A DNA stretch of 64,000 nt, taken from NCBI RefSeq assembly GCF_040214835.1, contig NZ_CP157874.1, forward strand, positions 3,972,001 to 4,036,000, in the 5' to 3' direction. The stretch comes from Pseudomonas asiatica (lineage in GTDB: Bacteria > Pseudomonadota > Gammaproteobacteria > Pseudomonadales > Pseudomonadaceae). Positions 8,693-17,432 of this stretch are shown piece after piece (the first letter of the stretch is position 1; each line of letters opens with the position of its first letter). The notes under the pieces are model-generated. The model was given only the letters and a program-made list of their open reading frames with translations, had not been told where the DNA came from and did no database searches. The position numbers and the translations under genes are program-made.

Positions 8693-10312
8693 TCAACGCG
8701 AGCGCTGCGCCACCTTCATGTTGCGCGCATACCACGGCCGCTGCGGTACCTTGGGCCGCAGCTTGTCGAGCAGGTCGTCATCGCTGTAGATGATGCGCAA
8801 GGCCAGCTTCATGGTCTCCGGGTCCATCTCTACACTGCGCCCGGGCCGCAAACCCGGCACCGTCGAGCAGCCATGGGTATCCGGCCCCAGCCACGGGTCG
8901 GCCACCTCCACCCAGCGCCCTGGCGCAAACCATGGCACGCCATTGACTTCCAGGCGCCGCACCTCGCCCGGGTGCAGCCGCTCATGAGCGTGGAACCAGT
9001 CCTCGATGCGGTCGTCGATCCAGCCATGAAAGTGCCAGAACACCGGGTTCACATGGGATGAAAACGGGTCACCGAGAAAATCGTTCTGTTCGGCGAACCA
9101 GCGGTCGGCAAAATCATCCGGCGTGCGCGCCGTCGGCACCGGCATGCCGTTGGAGGGGTCGCGCGGCACCGATGCCCAGCGCATGTGCAGCCAGTCGTGC
9201 AGGCCCAGCTCCACTTCCGAACCGAACTGGCCCAGGGTCAAGGTGCTCAGGTACTCCGGGTCGGTGTAGCGCGACTCCCAGACCAGGAAGTTGCCATGGA
9301 AGGTATCCGGCGTCTTGATGTCGCGCACCCACTGGGTGTAATCCGCATCACCGCTGGCCAGCCAGGTGGGCGGCAGGGCATTGCCGTCATGGTTGTCGAA
9401 GTAGCGGGCGAATCCGGCCCGGTCGCGCTCCAGTTCCGGCTGCGGCAGCGGGAAGCGCGTCCATGACGGCAGGTCCTGCAAGGCACGCGCCCTGCCAAGC
9501 ATGTGCCGGTGCATGAAGAAAAAGTCTTCGCCCGAGCCGTTGCGGTCCTTGTGCCGGCCCCGCGCGTCACGCTCGCGATCACGCGGCCCGGGCTGCCAGC
9601 CCAGGCCACGCAGGGCGCCCTGCTTGTCCTTGCCCAGTTTGTGCCATTTGTCCCGCGACGAGTGCCACAGCTGGTGGAACAGGCGATGCTCCGGGGCGGT
9701 CAGCCAGGCCAGCAGTTGCGGGTTCAGCGGGATACGCTCGCGCGCCTCGGGGAAGGTGCGCTTCAAGGCCAGGAACTGGTTGTCCTCCACGGGCAATGTC
9801 AGCGCGCGGTCCAGGCGTGCAATGCGCCCGTTGAGGGTGGCCGGCCCGGCGTTGCCGAAGCGGCCCCATACCTCGTCGAGCACGATATGGCATTCATAGC
9901 GGGCCTGGGCCGAAAACAGGCGCCAGCGCAGGGTGCCCGGCTTGTCCGCCAACAGGTCGCCTACCACGCGGTAGCGCGGTTCCTCCTGCCCACGCAGGCG
10001 CTCGGGGGTATCCAGGTAGCCGCGCAGGGCGCGCCCGCTGGTTGCCACATCCAGGAACAGCTCCAGTTCACCCGTGGGCAGGCCGTCCAGGCCCGCATCC
10101 TTGCCTTGCAGGGTCCAGCGCCAGATGCCGCGCAGGGTATCGCCCAACTGCTGCAGGCGGGTATCGGCCAACTCGACCACGGCCTCGCCAGGGGTTTCCG
10201 GGAATTCCTCGGCGGCACGCTGGCGCTGCACATACAGCGCCCCCAGCGCACCGGGCACCACCACCCCCGTCAATGCCACACCGGCGATGAAACCGCGTCG
10301 GGAAATCGTCAT
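8693..10312 (-). CDS. pvdP: PvdP, periplasmic tyrosinase for pyoverdine chromophore formation
   Basis: This 539-residue protein begins with a twin-arginine signal (SRRGFIAG at residues ~4-11 plus a hydrophobic stretch), so it is exported folded. The C-terminal half carries the His-rich copper-site segments of the tyrosinase family, including HDWLHMRW (~372-380) and NPVFWHFHGWID (~420-431). In pyoverdine maturation PvdP oxidises the D-Tyr/Dab part of ferribactin to build the chromophore. The start was set at the Met that directly precedes SRRGF; an in-frame Met five codons upstream is also possible. A PvdS-type promoter lies 54 bases upstream, and pvdM is divergent. Confidence 0.92.
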   Translation of the reverse strand: MTISRRGFIAGVALTGVVVPGALGALYVQRQRAAEEFPETPGEAVVELADTRLQQLGDTLRGIWRWTLQGKDAGLDGLPTGELELFLDVATSGRALRGYLDTPERLRGQEEPRYRVVGDLLADKPGTLRWRLFSAQARYECHIVLDEVWGRFGNAGPATLNGRIARLDRALTLPVEDNQFLALKRTFPEARERIPLNPQLLAWLTAPEHRLFHQLWHSSRDKWHKLGKDKQGALRGLGWQPGPRDRERDARGRHKDRNGSGEDFFFMHRHMLGRARALQDLPSWTRFPLPQPELERDRAGFARYFDNHDGNALPPTWLASGDADYTQWVRDIKTPDTFHGNFLVWESRYTDPEYLSTLTLGQFGSEVELGLHDWLHMRWASVPRDPSNGMPVPTARTPDDFADRWFAEQNDFLGDPFSSHVNPVFWHFHGWIDDRIEDWFHAHERLHPGEVRRLEVNGVPWFAPGRWVEVADPWLGPDTHGCSTVPGLRPGRSVEMDPETMKLALRIIYSDDDLLDKLRPKVPQRPWYARNMKVAQRSR

Positions 10313-10365
10313 TGCATACCTGTGCATTCATTGCGGCCATGGAGCACGGCCCGTCCAAGGCTAGA

Positions 10366-10389
10366 ACGTTGCACGGCAGGCGAAATTTA
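10366..10389 (-). promoter_or_regulatory. PvdS-type promoter of pvdP
   Basis: On the minus strand: GCTAAATTTC, with TAAAT, 16 bases, then CGT. Confidence 0.85.
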
Positions 10390-10430
10390 GCGGCTTGCCA
10401 CCCCCAAACCTTGAAGGCAACTCGGTCAAT

Positions 10431-10544
10431 GTAGGAGCGGCCTTGTGTCGCGAAAGGGCCGCAAGGCGGCCCCGGCAATTTTGCAGAGGTGCGAAGATCC
10501 TGGGGGCGCTGCGCACCCCTATCGCGACACAAGGCCGCTCCTAC
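10431..10544. repeat. REP pair between divergent pvdP and pvdM promoters
   Basis: Inverted pair with arms gtaggag and ctcctac. It sits exactly between the two divergent PvdS-type promoters. Confidence 0.9.
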
Positions 10545-10574
10545 AGGGCCCTGCGCCAGCGACCTGATAGCGGC

Positions 10575-10598
10575 TAAATTTCTCGGCTGCGAGCTCGT
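10575..10598 (+). promoter_or_regulatory. PvdS-type promoter of pvdMN
   Basis: GGCTAAATTTC with TAAAT, 16 bases, CGT; about 62 bases before the pvdM start. Confidence 0.85.
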
Positions 10599-10659
10599 TC
10601 ACTGCAGGTAGCGGCGGCCTCTGTGCCCATCCCTCGACGGTGAACCTACTGAGACCAAG

Positions 10660-12006
10660 ATGACGACTCCACGCTGGAAGAAAGCCCTGTTTATCAGCCT
10701 GGCCGCGGCGGTTGCCGCTGGCGCCGGGTTTGCCGCCTGGCACTACTTCGCCACACCCGCCGGCTATCCCAGGGAGGTGACCCGCCAGGCCAACGACCTG
10801 CAGGAACGCATCATCTCGTTCGACAGCCATGTCACCCTGCCGCTGACCTTCGGCACCGAAGGCAGCGAGGCCGACAAGGATGGCGGCGGCCGCTTCGACC
10901 TGGCCAAAGCCGCACGCGGGCGTTTGTCTGGCGCGGCCCTGACCATCTTCGCCTGGCCAGAGTCCTGGACCGGTGACGGTGGCCCGCACCGCCCTACCCC
11001 AGGCTTCGTCGAAGCCGCCCGCCACACCCAGGAGGTGCGCTACAACGCCATCACCGCCATGGTCCGCGACTTCCCGCAGCAGGTGGGTATTGCCTATACC
11101 CCGCAAGACATGCGGCGCCTGCACGGTGAAGGCAAGTTCGCGGTGTTCCTCAGCATGCTCAACGCCTATGCGCTGGGCGATGACATCGACCAGCTCGACC
11201 GCTGGGCCGCGCGCGGCGTGCGCATGTTCGGCTTCAGCTACGTGGGCAACAACAGTTGGGCCGACTCTTCGCGCCCGCTGCCGTTCTTCAATGACACCGC
11301 CGATGCCCTGGACGGCCTGTCGCCGGTCGGCAAGCGCGCCGTGCAGCGGCTGAACGACCTGGGCGTGATCATCGATGTGTCGCAAATGTCCAGCAAGGCG
11401 CTGGCCCAGGCCGTCGCCCTCAGCCGCGCGCCGGTGGTGGCCTCGCACTCGGCGCCGCGGGCGATGGTCGACATCAGGCGCAACCTCTCCGACAAGGAGC
11501 TGCAGCTAATCAAGGACAGCGGCGGCGTGGTCCAGCTGGTGGCCTTCTCCACCTACCTCAAGCCCTTGAGCAGCAAGACCCAGGACAAACTCAACGCCCT
11601 GCGCGCCCGCTACGACCTGCCGCCACTGGCCAACCTCGACTACGCACTGATGCCCGGTGACCCGGTGATCGCCGGCTGGCCCGAGCAGAAGGTCGGCCAG
11701 TACGCCAACGCGCTGTACGGCATTCTCGAGGAGGAACCGCCGGCCACGCTCAAGGACTATGGCGACGCCATCGACTACACCGTGCGCAAGGTCGGCATCG
11801 ACCATGTCGGCCTGAGTTCGGACTTCAACGAAGGCGGCGGCATCGACGGTTGGCAGAACGCCAGTGAAGCACGCAACGTCACCGCCGAACTGATCAGCCG
11901 CGGCTACTCCGAAGCGGATATCGCCAAGCTCTGGGGCGGCAACTTCCTGCGGGTGTGGGAGCAGGTGCAGCGCGCCGCGCAACCTGTCGCCACCTCATCC
12001 CCCTGA
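10660..12006 (+). CDS. pvdM: PvdM, membrane-anchored dipeptidase-family pyoverdine maturation protein
   Basis: This 448-residue protein has an N-terminal membrane segment (~9-28), then a renal-dipeptidase (M19) fold. PvdM is needed in the periplasm for PvdP to oxidise ferribactin. Of the M19 metal ligands, His is visible in VASHSAPR and Asp in GLSSDFNEGG. The first HxD motif reads SHVTLP, so the Asp is replaced by Thr. That suggests an altered metal site and a non-peptidase role, although I judge the alignment by eye only. It is the first gene of a two-gene operon with pvdN, 17 bases apart, behind a PvdS-type promoter. Confidence 0.9.
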   Translation: MTTPRWKKALFISLAAAVAAGAGFAAWHYFATPAGYPREVTRQANDLQERIISFDSHVTLPLTFGTEGSEADKDGGGRFDLAKAARGRLSGAALTIFAWPESWTGDGGPHRPTPGFVEAARHTQEVRYNAITAMVRDFPQQVGIAYTPQDMRRLHGEGKFAVFLSMLNAYALGDDIDQLDRWAARGVRMFGFSYVGNNSWADSSRPLPFFNDTADALDGLSPVGKRAVQRLNDLGVIIDVSQMSSKALAQAVALSRAPVVASHSAPRAMVDIRRNLSDKELQLIKDSGGVVQLVAFSTYLKPLSSKTQDKLNALRARYDLPPLANLDYALMPGDPVIAGWPEQKVGQYANALYGILEEEPPATLKDYGDAIDYTVRKVGIDHVGLSSDFNEGGGIDGWQNASEARNVTAELISRGYSEADIAKLWGGNFLRVWEQVQRAAQPVATSSP

Positions 12007-12023
12007 CCCTTGCGAGCCATTTG

Positions 12024-13310
12024 ATGAACGATCGTCGCACCTTTCTCAAGCAGGCCGGCCTGCTTGCGGCCGCCCTGCCCCTCACAGGCCCACTGCTGCC
12101 TGCCGCCCGAGCGGCAGCTGCGCAGCCTGCCACCGCCAGCGACTGGGCCGGGTTTCGCAACCTGTTCGAGCTGGACCCGGCCTACGCGCACTTTGCCAAC
12201 TTCCTGATCACCTCGCACCCACGGCCCGTGCGCGAAGCCATCGAGGCGCTGCGTGCCCGCTTCGACCGCCACCCGGCCCGCATGGTCGACTGGGACAGCC
12301 AGTCGGAATGGAAGCACGAAGCCGCCGTGCGTGAATGGGCAGCCCGCTACCTCGAAGTGACGCCCCGGCAAATCGCCCTGACCGGCAGCACCACCGAAGG
12401 CCTGGGGCTGATCTATGGCGGGCTGAAGATTGCCCCGGGGCAGGAAATTCTCACCACCGTGCACGAGCATTCGGCCGCCCGCCATACCATGGGCTTTCGC
12501 ACCACGCGCGATGGCACACCGGTGCACCGGTTGCGCCTGTTCGACGACCCCGCCAAGGTCAACAGCGACCAGGTACTGGCCACCATCGCGACGGCCATCG
12601 GGCCGAAAACACGGGTACTGGGCATGACCTGGGTGCACTCGGGCAGTGGCGTGAAACTGCCCGTGGGCGAGATCGGCGCGCTGGTGCGCGAGGTCAATCG
12701 CCAGCGTGACGAGCAGGACCAGATCATCTACGTGATCGACGGTGTGCATGGCTTCGGCGTCGAAGACATGCGCTTTGCCGATCTCAACTGCGACTACTTC
12801 ATCGCCGGCACGCACAAGTGGATGTTCGGGCCGCGGGGTACCGGGATCATCTGCGCGGCGTCCACCGAACTGAAGCAGCTGAACCCGAGCATTGCCACGT
12901 TTTCCGAGAACGAGGATTTTGCCACGGTGATGACGCCCGGGGGTTACCACGCGTTCGAGCACCGCTGGGCATTGGGCAAGGCGTTCGAGCTGCACCTGCA
13001 GTTGGGCAAGGCGGCGGTGCAGGCGCGGATTCATGGGCTTAATGGCTATCTCAGGCAGCGGCTTGAGGCGCTGCCGGGGGTCGAGCTGGTGACACCGCGC
13101 AGCACGCAGTATTCGGCGGGGTTCACCTTCTTCCGGGTCACGGGGCAGGATGCTGACGAGGTGGCCCGGTATCTCAACAGCCAGCGCATCGTGGTCGATG
13201 CGGTTTCGCGGGATGTCGGGCCGGTGGTGCGGACGGCGCCTGGGCTGTTGAATACCGAGGCGGAGATCGAGCGACTGGTCGATGTATTGAAGAAGCACCT
13301 TCGCGGGTGA
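12024..13310 (+). CDS. pvdN: PvdN, Tat-exported PLP enzyme modifying the pyoverdine glutamate side chain
   Basis: This 428-residue class V aminotransferase-fold protein begins with a twin-arginine signal (DRRTFLKQ, residues 3-10, then an Ala/Leu-rich segment and AxA cleavage region). The PLP Lys lies around residue 265 in AGTHKWMFGPRG. PvdN acts in the periplasm and converts the chromophore-linked glutamate to a succinamide. The ATG at 12024 is chosen because it places RR at positions 4-5; longer in-frame starts would overlap pvdM. It is co-transcribed with pvdM. In other P. putida strains pvdO and pvdE usually follow, but here a REP pair and an unrelated convergent gene follow. Confidence 0.92.
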   Translation: MNDRRTFLKQAGLLAAALPLTGPLLPAARAAAAQPATASDWAGFRNLFELDPAYAHFANFLITSHPRPVREAIEALRARFDRHPARMVDWDSQSEWKHEAAVREWAARYLEVTPRQIALTGSTTEGLGLIYGGLKIAPGQEILTTVHEHSAARHTMGFRTTRDGTPVHRLRLFDDPAKVNSDQVLATIATAIGPKTRVLGMTWVHSGSGVKLPVGEIGALVREVNRQRDEQDQIIYVIDGVHGFGVEDMRFADLNCDYFIAGTHKWMFGPRGTGIICAASTELKQLNPSIATFSENEDFATVMTPGGYHAFEHRWALGKAFELHLQLGKAAVQARIHGLNGYLRQRLEALPGVELVTPRSTQYSAGFTFFRVTGQDADEVARYLNSQRIVVDAVSRDVGPVVRTAPGLLNTEAEIERLVDVLKKHLRG

Positions 13311-13313
13311 GGC

Positions 13314-13441
13314 CCTGGGGCCGCTGTGCGGCCCATCGCGACACAAGGCCGCTCCTACAGGTACAGCGCCAAGCTCGAATAGACGCGGTCTACTGTAGGA
13401 GCGGCCTTGTGTCGCGAAAGGGGCGCGCAGCGCCCCCGGCA
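13314..13441. repeat. REP pair between convergent pvdN and the alpha/beta hydrolase
   Basis: Two copies face outward around a spacer; both carry the aaggccgctcctac / gtaggagcggcctt core. Confidence 0.88.
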
Positions 13442-13452
13442 ATTTCGGCCCA

Positions 13453-14418
13453 TCACCGGCCAATGACCCGCTTCAACCACTCCCCGACATCCCGGTAAAT
13501 CCCCTCCACCTGCCCCACGATCCCCGACATGCGCAAGAAGTCATGGGTCAACCCCTCCACCCGGGCAAAGGTCACCGCCGTCCCACCCGCCACCAGCCAG
13601 TCACGATAGGCCATGCCCTCATCATGCAACGGGTCATACTCGGCCACGAACAGGCAAGCCGGCGCCAATGGCTCGCGCAGCGTCGACAGCAACGGCGACA
13701 CCCGCCAGTCCAGGCGCTGCTCGCACTGCGGCACATAATGCTGGTAGAACCAATCCAGCGTAGGCGTCTCCAGCAGGTAACCCTCGGCATGCTCGCGATG
13801 GGACTCACGCCAGCAGGAGATATCGGTCACCGGGTAGAACAGCAACTGTGCCAGCGGCTTGAACGCCAGCGCCTCCGGCTGCTCCACCGCCGTAATGGCC
13901 AGCACCGCCGCCAGGCTGGCGCCCACACTGTCCCCTGCCAGCACCACCCGGCGGTTGTCCAGGCCCAGCGACGCCGCCTGCTCAGCCAGCCAGTTGGCGG
14001 CGTCCAGCACATCGTGGAGGGCTTTCGGGAACTGCTGCTCCGGTGCCAGCCGGTAGTCCGCCGCCAGCACCGCGAACTCGCCCAGGGCCGCCAGGCGACG
14101 GCACACCGAGTCATGCGAATCGAGGCTGCCGACCACATAGCCGCCGCCATGCAGGTACAGGATCACTGGCTGCAAGGCAGCACCAGCATCGCCCTGGCGG
14201 TACAGACGAGCAGCCAGGCGGGCACCATCGCGCGCGGTAATCTGCAACTCGCTGGCCGTGACGTTGCCGGGCGGGCTCGGGTCGAGTATCTGCGAGCTGC
14301 CTTCGAACTCGGCACGGGCCTGGGCCACGTCCATCGCGTGCATGGGCAGGCTCCTGCCCGTCAGCCGGCCAAATTCGACCAGTTCCAGAAATGCCGCCAG
14401 ATCAGGGTGCAATGCCAT
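13453..14418 (-). CDS. Alpha/beta hydrolase, hormone-sensitive-lipase family, pyoverdine-regulon member
   Basis: This 321-residue protein has the HSL-type oxyanion motif HGGG (in LYLHGGGYVVGS), the nucleophile elbow GDSVGAS, an acidic residue in EYDPLHDEG and a His in GLTHDFLRM, so the catalytic triad looks complete. No signal peptide is visible, so it is probably cytoplasmic. The ATG at 14418 follows a good ribosome-binding site (AAGGAA). A PvdS-type promoter (TAATT, 16 bases, CGT) lies 45 bases upstream, back to back with that of the SCP2-cupin gene. This suggests a role in pyoverdine biosynthesis or utilisation, for example ester or acyl-chain hydrolysis. The substrate is unknown. Confidence 0.85.
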   Translation of the reverse strand: MALHPDLAAFLELVEFGRLTGRSLPMHAMDVAQARAEFEGSSQILDPSPPGNVTASELQITARDGARLAARLYRQGDAGAALQPVILYLHGGGYVVGSLDSHDSVCRRLAALGEFAVLAADYRLAPEQQFPKALHDVLDAANWLAEQAASLGLDNRRVVLAGDSVGASLAAVLAITAVEQPEALAFKPLAQLLFYPVTDISCWRESHREHAEGYLLETPTLDWFYQHYVPQCEQRLDWRVSPLLSTLREPLAPACLFVAEYDPLHDEGMAYRDWLVAGGTAVTFARVEGLTHDFLRMSGIVGQVEGIYRDVGEWLKRVIGR

Positions 14419-14462
14419 GTGGGTTCCTTGGGTGAACAATGTGACTCGAGCCTCCCTACGGG

Positions 14463-14486
14463 ACGTAGCAGCACACCGAAAAATTA
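14463..14486 (-). promoter_or_regulatory. PvdS-type promoter of the alpha/beta hydrolase gene
   Basis: Minus strand: GGTAATTTTTC, with TAATT, 16 bases, CGT. The TAATT variant also occurs at the pvdL promoter in this window. Confidence 0.7.
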
Positions 14487-14500
14487 CCCGCCCACACGGC

Positions 14501-14524
14501 TAAATCGTTGGTGCAGGCACTCGT
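14501..14524 (+). promoter_or_regulatory. PvdS-type promoter of the SCP2-cupin gene
   Basis: GGCTAAATCG, with TAAAT, 16 bases, CGT; 36 bases before the start codon. Confidence 0.82.
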
Positions 14525-14560
14525 TATCCCAGCACAACGAAAGACCGCCAGAGGCATACC

Positions 14561-15682
14561 GTGGACCTTCAGAGCATCCTCAGCAAACTGTTCGCCAACG
14601 CCCATGCCGTCGGCATCGAAGGCGTTTTCCAGTTCGTCTTCGGCCAGGACCGGGCCTTCTGGTCGGAGGTGCGCGACAGCAGCCGCACCGGTGCCGGCCG
14701 GCACAGCGCCCCGGACGTCACCATCGAGGTGGCCGAGCGTGACTTCCTCGGCATCATGGGCGGCACCGCCAACGTCGAAGAACTGTTCGCCAGCGCCCGC
14801 CTGAAGATCAGCGGCAACATGGGTTTGGCCACCCTGCTGCCGCAGATCATCAGCAACGCCCGGCGCGGCGCGCCGGCGACCAAGGTGTCGATGAACCAAC
14901 GCTACCCGACACCGGCACGCCTCAGCGAACGGGTGTCGGCCGCGCAACCGGTGCAGCGCGAGGTGACACGCATTGCCCGCGCCGACATGCCGCTGGCGCG
15001 CTTCCAGGGCGAATACCTGGCGCACGGTACGCCGGTGGTCATCAGCGATGCCCTGCAGGACTGGCCGCTGTTCACCATGGGCCGCGAAGCTTCGCTGGAG
15101 CATTTCGCCGAACTGCAGGGCATCACCCGGCACGGCGATTACGTGAAGAAGACCTTCTCCACCGACCGCGACTTCCGTTCAACTTCCATGGCCGACTTCA
15201 TCGCCTCGCTGGACACCCCTGCCAAACCCGGCGAAACCCCGGCCTACATGGGCAACAACATCGTGCCGGAAAAGCTGCTGACGCTGATTCGCTACCCGCA
15301 GTACTTCGCCCGCGAGAAGTTCATTGCGCCGCGCATCTGGATCGGCCCCAAGGGCACCCTGACGCCACTGCACCGCGACGACACCGACAACCTGTTCGCA
15401 CAGGTATGGGGGCAGAAGTCGTTCATCCTTGCCGCGCCGCACCATCGCCCGGCCCTGGGTACCTGGTCGACCAGCCCCAAGGGCGGCCTGGACGGCTGCG
15501 ACTTCAACCCCGACGCCCCGGATTACCAGCGCTTCCCGGCGGCGCGCGAGGTGCCGTTCCTGCGCGTGGTGCTGCAGGCCGGTGACCTGTTGTTTCTGCC
15601 CGAAGGGTGGTTCCACCAGGTGGCGTCTGTGACCACCTCGCTGTCGGTGAACTTCTGGGTGAATTCCGGGCGCGGTTGGTAG
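14561..15682 (+). CDS. SCP2 sterol-binding domain fused to a JmjC-like cupin hydroxylase
   Basis: This 373-residue protein combines two parts. Residues ~1-105 resemble an SCP2 lipid-carrier domain (FQFVFGQDRAFWSEV, then a Gly-rich strand and hydrophobic helix). Residues ~135-373 resemble a cupin_8/JmjC Fe(II)/2-oxoglutarate oxygenase, with the metal triad His271-x-Asp273 and His352 (GWFHQVAS). Such enzymes hydroxylate amino-acid side chains. Its own PvdS-type promoter and location between pvdN and pvdH suggest it hydroxylates a pyoverdine residue such as Asp or His, perhaps on a carrier-bound substrate. That role is inferred; TauD/SyrP-type enzymes usually do this job. The GTG at 14561 is the start. 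Confidence 0.78.
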   Translation: MDLQSILSKLFANAHAVGIEGVFQFVFGQDRAFWSEVRDSSRTGAGRHSAPDVTIEVAERDFLGIMGGTANVEELFASARLKISGNMGLATLLPQIISNARRGAPATKVSMNQRYPTPARLSERVSAAQPVQREVTRIARADMPLARFQGEYLAHGTPVVISDALQDWPLFTMGREASLEHFAELQGITRHGDYVKKTFSTDRDFRSTSMADFIASLDTPAKPGETPAYMGNNIVPEKLLTLIRYPQYFAREKFIAPRIWIGPKGTLTPLHRDDTDNLFAQVWGQKSFILAAPHHRPALGTWSTSPKGGLDGCDFNPDAPDYQRFPAAREVPFLRVVLQAGDLLFLPEGWFHQVASVTTSLSVNFWVNSGRGW

Positions 15683-15692
15683 CCGGGATTAG

Positions 15693-15820
15693 CAAGGGGC
15701 GCTTTGCGCCCCTATCGCCGGCAAGCCAGCTCCCACAGGTACAGCGCAAGCCTTCCGGTCGGCGCAGTCCCTGTGGGAGCCGGCTTGCCGGCGATAGGGC
15801 CGCGCAGCGGCCCCGGCAAT
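15693..15820. repeat. REP pair (gccggcaagccagctccca type)
   Basis: Inverted pair of the second REP family, with arms ggggcgc...cgccggcaagcc and its complement. It fills the gap between convergent genes. Confidence 0.87.
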
Positions 15821-15823
15821 CGA

Positions 15824-17215
15824 TCAGACCGCCGCGATCAACGCCTCGGCAAAGCGCTGCGCGACCTCATCGATCTGCTCGCCACTGATGATCAACGGCG
15901 GCAGGAAGCGCACCACCGCCCCATGCCGCCCACCGAGTTCCAGGATCAGCCCGCGCTTGAGGCACTCGCGCTGCACCTTCGCCGCCAATTCACGGTTGGC
16001 CGCCGGATGCCCAAGCGCATCCCGCTGGCCTTGCGGGTCCACCAGCTCCACCCCAAGCATCAGGCCACGCCCGCGAATATCACCCAACTGCGGATAATCC
16101 CGCTGCAACTGCTGCAGGTGCTGGCGCAGGCGCTGGCCCATGGCCTCGGCATGCTCTGCCAGGCGATGCTCGACCAGGTAATCGATCACCGCCGAACCCG
16201 CCGCCATGGCCATCTGGTTACCACGGAAAGTGCCGGCGTGGGCGCCCGGTTTCCAGGTGTCCAGCCAGTCGCGGTACACCACCACCGCCAGCGGCAGGCT
16301 GCCGCCAATGGCCTTGGACAGGGTGACCACGTCCGGGATGATGCCGGCATGCTCGAAGGCGAACATGCGCCCGGTACGGGCGAAACCGCTCTGGATCTCA
16401 TCGACGATCAACGCCACGCCGGCCTGCTCGGTGATACGGCGTACCCCCTTGAGCCACTCGATATCGGCCGGAATCACCCCGCCCTCGCCCTGCACCACCT
16501 CGAGGATCACCGCCGCCGGCAGCGGCACGCCGCTTTCCGGGTCGAGCAGCAGGGTTTCCAGGTAATGCAGGTTGGCCCTGACCCCGGCTTCGCCGCCCAA
16601 GCCGAACGGGCAACGGTAGTCGTAGGGGTACGGCATGAACTGCACACCGTTGCCCAGCAAGGCACCCAGCGGCTGCTTCGGGCCATGGCTTCCCATCAGG
16701 CTCAGCGCACCCTGGCTCATGCCATGGTAGGCGCCATGGAAGGCCAGCACGGTGCTGCGGCCGGTGGCGCTGCGCACCAGTTTCAGCGCGGCTTCCACCG
16801 CATCGGTACCGGTCGGTCCGCAGAACTGGACCTTGGCCTCACGGCGCAACGCCTCGGGCAGCACGCCGAACAGGTCCTGGACGAAGCGGTCCTTGACCGG
16901 CGTGGTCAGGTCCAGGGTGTGCAACGGCAGCTCATCGGCCAGTACCCGCTGGATCGCCTCGACCACCACCGGGTGGTTGTGGCCCAGCGCCAGCGTGCCG
17001 GCGCCGGCCAGGCAGTCGATGAACTGGCGGCCTTCGACATCCTCCACATGGATGCCACGGGCGCGCTTGAGTGCCAGTGGGATGCGCCGCGGGTAGCTGC
17101 GGGCGTTGGACTCCTGTTGTTGCTGGCGTTGCAGCAAGGGTGAATCGGTGAACTCGTACAAGGTACGCGGCGCGCTGGTCGGCGGGACCTGGGCAAGGCA
17201 GGAAGCGGTGGACAT
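15824..17215 (-). CDS. pvdH: PvdH, L-2,4-diaminobutyrate:2-ketoglutarate 4-aminotransferase
   Basis: This 463-residue class III aminotransferase has the PLP Lys in VTLSKAIGGSLP (around residue 300), the acidic cofactor contact in LIVDEIQSGFARTG and a Gly-rich phosphate contact in HGAYHGMS. PvdH converts aspartate semialdehyde to diaminobutyrate, which PvdL incorporates and which forms part of the chromophore. The ATG at 17215 gives the usual family length. A PvdS-type promoter lies 51 bases upstream. The gene stands alone between REP pairs, not beside other pvd synthetases as in the reference P. putida order. Confidence 0.92.
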   Translation of the reverse strand: MSTASCLAQVPPTSAPRTLYEFTDSPLLQRQQQQESNARSYPRRIPLALKRARGIHVEDVEGRQFIDCLAGAGTLALGHNHPVVVEAIQRVLADELPLHTLDLTTPVKDRFVQDLFGVLPEALRREAKVQFCGPTGTDAVEAALKLVRSATGRSTVLAFHGAYHGMSQGALSLMGSHGPKQPLGALLGNGVQFMPYPYDYRCPFGLGGEAGVRANLHYLETLLLDPESGVPLPAAVILEVVQGEGGVIPADIEWLKGVRRITEQAGVALIVDEIQSGFARTGRMFAFEHAGIIPDVVTLSKAIGGSLPLAVVVYRDWLDTWKPGAHAGTFRGNQMAMAAGSAVIDYLVEHRLAEHAEAMGQRLRQHLQQLQRDYPQLGDIRGRGLMLGVELVDPQGQRDALGHPAANRELAAKVQRECLKRGLILELGGRHGAVVRFLPPLIISGEQIDEVAQRFAEALIAAV

Positions 17216-17265
17216 GGGTGAATCCTCGCAAGCAAGCGAAAGTGCGGGTGTTCGTCGCTTGGAGA

Positions 17266-17289
17266 ACGCTTGAGTGCGGGGAGGATTTA
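17266..17289 (-). promoter_or_regulatory. PvdS-type promoter of pvdH
   Basis: Minus strand: CCGCTAAATCC, with TAAAT, 16 bases, CGT. Confidence 0.87.
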
Positions 17290-17318
17290 GCGGTTGCTGT
17301 GGGATTTTTGAAAGCAGG

Positions 17319-17424
17319 CCCGGCCTCTTCGCCGGTAAACCCGCTCCCACAGGATTGGCACAGATCTCAGGGTTGATGCAGTACCTGTGGGAGCGGGTTT
17401 ACCCGCGAAGAGGCCGGCACAGGC
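17319..17424. repeat. REP pair (gcctcttcgcgggtaaacccgctccca type)
   Basis: Two inverted copies of the classic P. putida REP around a spacer. Confidence 0.9.
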
Positions 17425-17432
17425 AATAAAAA

